Shown: positions 58,266-64,000 of the stretch, piece after piece
Numbering within the stretch: position 1 is the stretch's first letter
How the letters are laid out: each line of letters opens with the position of its first letter
Assembly (NCBI RefSeq): GCF_002020355.1
Contig: NZ_MPZV01000001.1
Span: 310,001 to 374,000, forward strand
Source: Thioclava sediminum
GTDB lineage: Bacteria; Pseudomonadota; Alphaproteobacteria; Rhodobacterales; Rhodobacteraceae
Reading direction: 5' to 3'
Length of the DNA: 64,000 nucleotides
The notes under the pieces: model-generated
Told to the model about the DNA's origin: nothing
The model's database searches: none
Seen by the model: the letters and a program-made list of their open reading frames with translations, nothing else
Position numbers and translations under genes: made by a program

Positions 58266-59348
58266 ATGACCGACATGGCTGATACGCTATTCTCCCCCAC
58301 GAAGCTCGGCGCGATCGAGATCGCCAACCGTTTCGTGATGGCACCGCTGACCCGCAACCGCGCGCCCGATCTGCATCCGACCGACATGACGGTGGAATAT
58401 TACCGCCAGCGCGCAGGCGCGGGGCTTATCATCACCGAAGGCACGCAGATCTCGCCGATGGGTCAGGGCTACGCCTGGACGCCGGGCATCTATAACGACG
58501 CGCAGGTCGCGGGCTGGAAGAAGGTCACCGAGGCCGTGCATGGCGCGGGCGGCAAGATTGTCGCGCAGATCTGGCATGTCGGCCGGATCTCAGTGCCGCA
58601 GCTTCTGGATGGGCGCGATCCGGTTGGTCCCTCGGCGATCTCGGCGGAGGCGAAAACCTTCGACGGTGAAGGTTTCGTCGCGACCACCACGCCCCATGCG
58701 CTGACGGTCGAAGAGATTGCCGCCACGGTCGAGGATTACCGCAACGCGGCGCGCAACGCGAAAGCAGCGGGCTTCGATGGCGTCGAGATCCATGCCGCGA
58801 ATGGCTACCTGATCGACCAGTTCCTGCGCGACACTTCGAACAAGCGCGAGGACGCCTATGGCGGCGCGATCGAGAACCGCACCCGCTTCCTGCGCGAAGT
58901 CGTGGACGCGGTGACCGAAATCCTCGGCGCCGAGCGCGTGGGCATCCGCCTCTCGCCGTGGTCGAACGCGAATAACGTCGGCATCGACAGCAACACGGCG
59001 GAGTTGTTCGGCGCGGCGGTCGAGTTCCTCAACACCAAGCCGATGGCCTATGTCCACTTCGTGGAAGGCCAGACCGGCGGTCCGCGCGAATGGCCCGAGG
59101 ACGGGATCGAGACGCTGCGCGCGAAGTCGAAAGCGCCCTATATCGCGAATAACGGCTACGACAAGGCGATGGCCGAAGCGGCGCTGAAAGAGGGCGCGGC
59201 GGCAGTGGCCTTCGGCAAACTGTTCATCGCGAACCCGGACCTGCCGACGCGCTTCGAGAAGGACGCGCCGCTCAACGAGCCGAACCCGGACACGTTCTAC
59301 GGCGGCGGCGCTGAGGGCTATACGGATTATCCGTTCCTCGATGAATGA
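58266..59348 (+). CDS. Old yellow enzyme family alkene reductase (NemA-type)
   Basis: 360 residues from ATG 58266 (GAGAGG 9 bases upstream). The TIM-barrel FMN protein shows FVMAPLTRNRA, the active-site pair in HAANGYLIDQFLRD, and NRTRFLREVVDAV. Such enzymes reduce activated C=C bonds, N-ethylmaleimide or nitro esters with NADPH. It is 198 bases after the SufT-like gene and ends 1 base before the first operator of the SatD unit. Confidence 0.9.
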   Translation: MTDMADTLFSPTKLGAIEIANRFVMAPLTRNRAPDLHPTDMTVEYYRQRAGAGLIITEGTQISPMGQGYAWTPGIYNDAQVAGWKKVTEAVHGAGGKIVAQIWHVGRISVPQLLDGRDPVGPSAISAEAKTFDGEGFVATTTPHALTVEEIAATVEDYRNAARNAKAAGFDGVEIHAANGYLIDQFLRDTSNKREDAYGGAIENRTRFLREVVDAVTEILGAERVGIRLSPWSNANNVGIDSNTAELFGAAVEFLNTKPMAYVHFVEGQTGGPREWPEDGIETLRAKSKAPYIANNGYDKAMAEAALKEGAAAVAFGKLFIANPDLPTRFEKDAPLNEPNPDTFYGGGAEGYTDYPFLDE

Positions 59349-59349
59349 C

Positions 59350-59427
59350 GCAGGCTATTTGGCCTGCTAAATAGTGATTGCAGGCATTTTTACTTGCATA
59401 TAGCCATGCGCAGGCATTATAACCTGC
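59350..59427 (+). promoter_or_regulatory. Three phased 18-bp palindromes (operator array) over the satD-like promoter
   Basis: GCAGGC-N6-GCCTGC at 59350-59367, GCAGGC-N6-ACTTGC at 59380-59397 and GCAGGC-N6-ACCTGC at 59410-59427. The centres are exactly 30 bases apart. The second overlaps the -35 (TTGCAT 59394-59399) and the third covers the -10 (TATAAC 59418-59423, 18-base spacer). The predicted start of the RNA falls on the A of the ATG at 59430. This suits repression by the gene's own HTH product. Confidence 0.7.
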
Positions 59428-59429
59428 GC

Positions 59430-60035
59430 ATGGCTTATTTTTGTGTCCTCACCGGCGATATCGTCGCCTCGACCCGGCTCTCGGCCTCCGAGCTGAGCGC
59501 GGCGCTCGATGCGATTGAGGGGGCGGCGGAAGCGTTGTCTCCGCTTCTGCGGGAAAGTCACTTTGCCCGAAATCGCGGGGATGGGTGGCAGTTCGCGATA
59601 CCCAGTCCCCGCCTTCAGGCTAGGCTCGCGCTGCTGATCCGGGCCGAGCTGCGCACCTTGGGCGAGGCATTCGCGACCCGGATCGCGATTGCCGAGGGCG
59701 ACGGCACACTGCCGCCCGATGGCGACCTGAACGGGGCATCGGGGCCGGTCTTCACTGCCTCGGGGCAACTACTCGATAGCTTGGAGGGGCCGCGCATCGC
59801 CCATGCGGCGGGGGGGGCGCTTGGCGCGGCACTGCGGCTGTTCGATCACATCTCGGAGGAATGGACGCCGGCGCAGGCGCGCGCGATTGCGCCGATGCTG
59901 CGCATCAAACCTCCGACCCAGACCGCCGCCGCATCGGAGATAGGCATCACACGGCAATCGCTGGCACAGGCCTTGGCAAGCGCGGCTTACCCGGCCATCG
60001 TGGAGGCTCTAGCGATGATCGAGGAGACCCCATGA
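59430..60035 (+). CDS. SatD-like regulator: cyclase-like N-terminal domain plus HTH
   Basis: 201 residues from ATG 59430, with no ribosome site but a -10 just upstream, so probably a leaderless message. It starts AYFCVLTGDIVASTRLSA, the SatD-family opening. D10 (GDIVAST) and D51 (NRGDGWQF) are 41 residues apart, resembling the two metal-binding aspartates of class III nucleotide cyclases (about 44 apart). The end holds an HTH-like segment (ASEIGITRQSLAQALASA, about 165-185). Function unproven; a nucleotide-sensing autorepressor is my inference. It overlaps the DUF3307 gene by 4 bases. Confidence 0.7.
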   Translation: MAYFCVLTGDIVASTRLSASELSAALDAIEGAAEALSPLLRESHFARNRGDGWQFAIPSPRLQARLALLIRAELRTLGEAFATRIAIAEGDGTLPPDGDLNGASGPVFTASGQLLDSLEGPRIAHAAGGALGAALRLFDHISEEWTPAQARAIAPMLRIKPPTQTAAASEIGITRQSLAQALASAAYPAIVEALAMIEETP

Positions 60036-60775
60036 TCGAGACTTTCGCGGCGCTTCTCTTCGCCCATGCCTTCACCGATTTCGCGTTTCAAAGCAGCGAC
60101 ATGGCGGCAAAGAAGGCCGGGCGAGAATGGGCTGCGCTGGCCGCCCATATCGCAATCCTTGCGGGACTGACGCTGCTGGTAGGGCTGCAGCTGAGCTGGG
60201 CGCTGATCGGGGTGCTGGCACTCGTCGCCCTCAGCCATCTGGTGATCGACATCGCCAAGAGCTTCGCGCCGCGCGAACAGGCCCTCGCCGCCTTCCTCGG
60301 CGATCAAGCGGCACATCTGGCTGCGACCGCGCTCATCGCGAGCCTCTTCCCGACGTTCTGGGCCAACTCGCTCTGGGCGAACCTCTCTTGGCTCCCCGGC
60401 GCCCTGACGCTCGCGACGGGGCTCCTGATCACCACCCGCGCGGGCGGTTTCGCGGTGGGGATGCTGATGGCGCAATATGAAAACGATGCCCCGCCCGAAG
60501 GCCTGCCGCAGGGCGGGCGGATGATCGGGCTTCTCGAACGTGGGCTGATCTTTCTGCTGGTACTCGCCGGTCAGCCCTCCGGCATCGGTTTCCTTATCGC
60601 GGCAAAATCGATCCTGCGCTTCGAAGCGGTCTCCAAGGACGGGGCGAATCCGAAATCCGAATATGTGATCATCGGCACGCTGGCCTCTTTCGGCTGGGCG
60701 CTCGCCGCCTCTTACGCCACGCTCGCGCTGTTGGGACAGCTTCCGCCCCTTGGAATCCTGCCCGTCCCCGACTAA
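60032..60775 (+). CDS. DUF3307 multi-spanning membrane protein
   Basis: 247 residues with six to seven membrane segments. The N-terminal FAHAFTDFAFQSSDMAAKK and the C-terminal RGLIFLLVLAGQPSGIGFLI, KSEYVIIGTLASFGWA are the family marks. It carries conserved histidines in membrane regions (HAFTD, HLVID). Members are regularly coded next to SatD-like proteins; their function is unknown. Co-translated with the SatD-like protein through a 4-base overlap. Confidence 0.8.
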   Translation: MIETFAALLFAHAFTDFAFQSSDMAAKKAGREWAALAAHIAILAGLTLLVGLQLSWALIGVLALVALSHLVIDIAKSFAPREQALAAFLGDQAAHLAATALIASLFPTFWANSLWANLSWLPGALTLATGLLITTRAGGFAVGMLMAQYENDAPPEGLPQGGRMIGLLERGLIFLLVLAGQPSGIGFLIAAKSILRFEAVSKDGANPKSEYVIIGTLASFGWALAASYATLALLGQLPPLGILPVPD

Positions 60776-60800
60776 ATTACTCGGTGAAGGAGAGCCCCCC

Positions 60801-61172
60801 ATGTTCAACGTCCCCGGACAAGATCCCGTCACCCTGACCGACGCCGCCGTCGCGCAGATTGCCAAGCTGATGTCGCGCGAGGATGCGGCTGGCTTCCGCA
60901 TCGGCGTGAAGAAAGGGGGCTGCGCGGGCATGGAATACACGATGGAGGTCGCGGCCGAGGCCGGGCCGATGGATATCGTCGTGGAAAAGGGCCCCGCCCG
61001 TGTGCTGATCGCGCCGATGGCGCAGATGTTCATGCTGGGCACCGAGATCGACTACGAGACCGGCCTTCTGGAATCGGGCTTCAAGTTCCGCAATCCGAAC
61101 GTGGTCGACGAATGCGGCTGCGGCGAGTCGATCAAGTTCGCCGATATGGAAGCCCCCCAAAGCAACGGCTAA
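60801..61172 (+). CDS. sufA: A-type Fe-S carrier (HesB/IscA/SufA family)
   Basis: 123 residues from ATG 60801 (GAAGGAGA upstream; an in-frame start at 60750 is rejected). The three conserved cysteines are in GGCAGM and ECGCGES. It holds and passes Fe-S clusters to target proteins. Its closeness to the SufT-like gene suggests both belong to the same pathway. It could equally be called iscA. Confidence 0.9.
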   Translation: MFNVPGQDPVTLTDAAVAQIAKLMSREDAAGFRIGVKKGGCAGMEYTMEVAAEAGPMDIVVEKGPARVLIAPMAQMFMLGTEIDYETGLLESGFKFRNPNVVDECGCGESIKFADMEAPQSNG

Positions 61173-61260
61173 GTCGCCTCCCCGCGCCAATTTGCCCTTT
61201 GCGAGCCTGCGCCCCCTGCCCTAATGTCAGGCCCAACGACATCAGGGAGAATAATCGCAC

Positions 61261-62004
61261 ATGCGCAAGAAACTGGCCGCCGGCAATTGGAAGATGAACG
61301 GGCTCAAGAGCAATCTGGGCGAGGTCTCGGCGCTGACCCAAGCGCACCCGTCGCCCGCCTGTGACGTGCTCCTGTGCCCGCCCGCGACGCTGATCGGCGC
61401 GATGGCCGAGGCGGCAGGCGGCAAGCTCGCGGTCGGCGGGCAGGATTGCCACATGAACGAGAGCGGCGCGCATACGGGCGACATCTCGGCGCAGATGATT
61501 GCAGATGCGGGCGGCTCTTACGTCATCGTCGGCCATTCCGAGCGTCGCGCGGACCACCACGAAAGCGATCTGATCGTGCGCGCCAAGGCCGAGGCGGCGA
61601 TTGGCGCAGGTCTGATCGCGGTGATCTGCGTGGGCGAGACAGAGGCGCAGCGCGACGGCGAGCAGACGCTCGACGTGATCGGCGAACAGCTTGCGGGCTC
61701 GGTGCCCGATGGCGCGACCGCTGCCAATTGCGTGATCGCCTATGAACCCGTCTGGGCGATCGGCACGGGCCGCACGCCGACGCTGGAGCAGATCGCCGAG
61801 GTGCATGACTTCATGCGCAACACGCTGGTCGCGCGCTTCGCCGACGAGGGCAACGGGATGCGTCTGCTCTATGGCGGGTCGGTCAAACCCTCCAATGCCG
61901 AGGAGATTTTCGCGACTTCCAACGTCGATGGCGCGCTGGTGGGCGGGGCCTCGCTCAAGGCCAGCGATTTCGGCGCGATCATCGCGGCACTGGACGCAAG
62001 CTGA
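61261..62004 (+). CDS. tpiA: Triose-phosphate isomerase
   Basis: 247 residues. GNWKMNG holds the active-site lysine, IVGHSERR the histidine and [14 protein letters not shown] the glutamate; the phosphate loop [10 protein letters not shown] is near the end. It interconverts dihydroxyacetone phosphate and glyceraldehyde 3-phosphate. It is separated from the next gene by a hairpin. Confidence 0.97.
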   Translation: MRKKLAAGNWKMNGLKSNLGEVSALTQAHPSPACDVLLCPPATLIGAMAEAAGGKLAVGGQDCHMNESGAHTGDISAQMIADAGGSYVIVGHSERRADHHESDLIVRAKAEAAIGAGLIAVICVGETEAQRDGEQTLDVIGEQLAGSVPDGATAANCVIAYEPVWAIGTGRTPTLEQIAEVHDFMRNTLVARFADEGNGMRLLYGGSVKPSNAEEIFATSNVDGALVGGASLKASDFGAIIAALDAS

Positions 62005-62043
62005 GCCAAGTCCCGCTCCGGCCCACGGAGGCCGCAGACACAA

Positions 62044-62075
62044 GGGCCGCGCCGCTTTTCAACGCCGCGCGGCCC
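62044..62075 (+). terminator. GC hairpin between tpiA and prfB
   Basis: GGGCCGCGC (62044-62052) pairs perfectly with GCGCGGCCC (62067-62075). It has no T-run, so it may act with Rho or stabilise the tpiA message. Confidence 0.45.
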
Positions 62076-62154
62076 ACGCAATTTCCCCCGCGCCGCCTTG
62101 CGGGCGCCGCCCCGATCTCGTATCACGCGGGCCAAGCTTTCAAGAGGATGACAG

Positions 62155-63279
62155 ATGCGCGCCGAGACGCAGAACACCGTCGAACAGATCCGCAAGTCCC
62201 TGACCTTGCTGGGCCAGCGGATGGACCTCGAGACCGCGCCGCACCGGATCGAGGAATTCAACGCGATGATCGAAGACCCCACCCTGTGGGACGATCAGGC
62301 GCGCGCGCAGAAACTGATGCGCGACCGGCAGCAACTGATGGATAAGTTCGAGACCTATAACCGGATCAAGCAGGATCTGGAGGACAATGTCGAACTGATC
62401 GAGATGGGCGAGATGGAAGACGACGAGGAAGTCGTCTCCGAGGCCGAGGCCTCGCTGGCCGCGCTGAAAGAGACCGCCGCGTCGAAGGAGCTGGAAGCCC
62501 TGCTCGACGGTGAGGCGGATGCGAATGACACCTTCCTCGAAATCAACGCGGGCGCGGGTGGCACGGAGGCCTGCGACTGGGCCTCGATGCTGCAGCGGAT
62601 GTATGTCCGCTGGGCCGAGAAACGCGGCTACGAGGTCGAGCTGCAATCGGAAGAACCGGGCGCCGAGGCCGGGATCAAATCCTGCGCCTACAAGATTTCC
62701 GGGCCCAACGCCTATGGCTGGCTGAAATCGGAATCGGGCGTGCATCGCCTCGTGCGGATCTCGCCCTTCGGCAAGGGCACGCGCGAAACCTCGTTTGCGT
62801 CGGTCTGGGTCTATCCGGTGGTCGACGACAATATCGAGATCGAGGTGAACCCCGCCGATATCCGCATCGACACGTTCCGCTCCTCGGGCGCGGGCGGTCA
62901 GCACGTCAACACGACCGACTCGGCGGTGCGGATCACTCACCATCCGACCGGGATCGTGGTCACCTCGTCGGAGAAGTCGCAGCACCAGAACCGCGATATC
63001 GCGATGAAGGCGCTGAAATCGCGCCTCTATCAGATGGAGCTGGAAAAGCGCACCGCGGCGATCAACGAGGCCCACGAGAACAAGGGCTCGGCCGGCTGGG
63101 GCAACCAGATCCGGTCTTACGTTCTGCAGCCCTACCAGATGGTGAAGGACCTGCGCACGCAACACGAGACCTCGGATACGCAGGGCGTGCTCGACGGCGA
63201 TCTCGACGGGTTCATGGCGGCGACGCTGGCGCTCGGGCTCGAAGGCAAATCCCGCGCCGACGCGCAGGCGGAGAGCTGA
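62155..63279 (+). CDS. prfB: Peptide chain release factor 2
   Basis: 374 residues in one open frame. SPFGKGTRETSF (stop codon recognition SPF) and [15 protein letters not shown] (GGQ) identify RF2. There is no in-frame TGA near codons 20-30, so the programmed +1 frameshift that regulates prfB in many bacteria is absent. The start follows AAGAGGATGACAG. Confidence 0.96.
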   Translation: MRAETQNTVEQIRKSLTLLGQRMDLETAPHRIEEFNAMIEDPTLWDDQARAQKLMRDRQQLMDKFETYNRIKQDLEDNVELIEMGEMEDDEEVVSEAEASLAALKETAASKELEALLDGEADANDTFLEINAGAGGTEACDWASMLQRMYVRWAEKRGYEVELQSEEPGAEAGIKSCAYKISGPNAYGWLKSESGVHRLVRISPFGKGTRETSFASVWVYPVVDDNIEIEVNPADIRIDTFRSSGAGGQHVNTTDSAVRITHHPTGIVVTSSEKSQHQNRDIAMKALKSRLYQMELEKRTAAINEAHENKGSAGWGNQIRSYVLQPYQMVKDLRTQHETSDTQGVLDGDLDGFMAATLALGLEGKSRADAQAES

Positions 63280-63285
63280 TCGCGA

Positions 63286-63831
63286 ATGGCGGCGCGGGTT
63301 TATATTACCGGCGCCGCGGGTTCGGGCACATCTTCGCTGGGGGAACGTCTGGCAGCGCGGCTGGGCGTCACCCATCTCGACACAGATCAGTTCTACTGGG
63401 CCGAGAGCGACCCGCCCTACACCGTCAAGCGCCGCCCCGCTGAACGACTGGCGCTGATGGAGGCGGCGAAGGAGCCCGAAGGCTGGGTGATCTCCGGCTC
63501 GCTCGACGGCTGGGGGGAGCCCGCAATCGCAGGCGCCGACCTGATCGTCTTTCTCACAGCCCCCACACCGATCCGCCTTGCGCGCCTGCGCAAGCGCGAG
63601 GCGGCGCGCTTCGGCACGCGCATCCGCAAGGGCGGCGACATGGAGGCCAATCACGGCTCCTTCCTGACCTGGGCTGCGGGCTATGACGATCCTTATTTCT
63701 CGGGGCGCTCGCTCAGCCGCCATCACGAATGGCTGGCGGGCCGGTCCGAGCCGGTGCTGGAACTGTCGGGCACACGACCGCTCGACGAGCTGCTGGCCGA
63801 GTGCGTTTCCGCGCTCGGAATGAAACCCTGA
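63286..63831 (+). CDS. Adenylate kinase-like P-loop protein with altered Walker A
   Basis: 181 residues. The N-terminal VYITGAAGSGTSSLGERLAARLG looks like a nucleotide kinase P-loop, but a threonine (GSGTSS) replaces the usual lysine (GSGKSS). The lid-like arginine-rich part RLARLRKREAARFG is present. It is probably a small nucleotide or metabolite kinase-like protein. It starts 6 bases after prfB and may be co-transcribed. Function unknown. Confidence 0.75.
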   Translation: MAARVYITGAAGSGTSSLGERLAARLGVTHLDTDQFYWAESDPPYTVKRRPAERLALMEAAKEPEGWVISGSLDGWGEPAIAGADLIVFLTAPTPIRLARLRKREAARFGTRIRKGGDMEANHGSFLTWAAGYDDPYFSGRSLSRHHEWLAGRSEPVLELSGTRPLDELLAECVSALGMKP

Positions 63832-63867
63832 ACGGTTTTGGCGCGTATCCTCTCCAGTAGCGAGAGG

Positions 63868-64000
63868 ATGAGCATCGTGGACTTCAAGGACAAACGCATC
63901 TGGATCATGGGCGCGAGCTCGGGCATCGGGCAGGCGCTGGCGCGCGAACTGGCCGCGCGCGGGGCGCGGCTGGTGCTGTCGGCCCGCTCGGTCGAGCCGC
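63868..64000 (+). CDS. Short-chain dehydrogenase/reductase, N-terminal fragment (3' end outside window)
   Basis: 44 complete codons are visible. The start at 63868 follows CGAGAGG. The Rossmann motif reads [12 protein letters not shown], typical of classical SDR proteins. The rest, including the catalytic residues, lies outside the window, so substrate cannot be judged. Confidence 0.8.
   Translation, partial: MSIVDFKDKRIWIMGASSGIGQALARELAARGARLVLSARSVEP

Noticed and set aside
62140-63726. 528-codon minus-strand frame opposite prfB
   Set aside because: Shadow frame; prfB motifs are intact on the plus strand.

Overview
The window is a stretch of high-GC chromosome from an alphaproteobacterium, almost certainly Rhodobacterales/Rhodobacteraceae (Rhodobacter, Cereibacter, Thioclava, Paracoccus relatives). 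The signs are a smo-type sorbitol/mannitol operon like that described in Rhodobacter sphaeroides, a GTTC-N7-GTTC LexA box at uvrA, an Lrp-cobA-DUF2849-cysI-cysH-DUF934 sulfate assimilation cluster, a prmC-DUF4167 pair, and intergenic elements with CCCGGGATATTT arms. I saw no rRNA, tRNA, CRISPR array, insertion sequence or prophage. Most genes are housekeeping and very closely packed, with many 1-4 base stop/start overlaps.

Layout: 1-6717, end of a SorC-type regulator, then the polyol ABC transporter and two polyol dehydrogenases. 6845-9902, a valine catabolism operon. 10004-11977, a small DUF2892 membrane protein and three diverged exported RcnB-like proteins, each in its own transcription unit. 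12014-20239, uvrA (-), rhodanese, htpX, lpdA (-), DUF924 (-), an MFS carrier (-). 20328-24793, queA and a 1131-residue AsmA-like protein (-). 24973-27692, a PrxQ-type peroxiredoxin, then an M23 endopeptidase overlapping a bactofilin. 28012-34401 (-), a dctPQM TRAP transporter with a dctBD-like two-component system. 34523-41116, an orphan P450, then Lrp regulator and assimilatory sulfate/siroheme genes ending in fpr. 41323-46000, haemolysin III-like protein, tgt, a metallo-beta-lactamase-fold protein, holC and pepA. 46178-54305, an envelope run lptF-lptG-lptD-surA-pdxA-rsmA-GNAT. 54379-57323 (-), DUF4167, prmC, prfA. 57702-64000, a SufT-like protein, old yellow enzyme, a SatD-like regulator with a DUF3307 membrane protein, an A-type Fe-S carrier, tpiA, prfB, a P-loop protein and the start of an SDR.

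The least explained parts are: (1) the SatD-like/DUF3307 operon, whose promoter carries three 18-bp palindromes whose centres are exactly 30 bp apart, the last overlapping the -10 of what looks like a leaderless transcript; (2) the DctD-like regulator, which lacks both the GAFTGA loop and the Walker A lysine, so it is unlikely to work as a sigma-54 activator; (3) the three tandem exported RcnB-like proteins; (4) two repeat families, a ~150-bp element present twice and a family of hairpin elements with CCCGGGATATTT arms present three times; (5) hairpins directly after the binding-protein genes of both transport operons. All calls come from reading the sequence; no database search was run.
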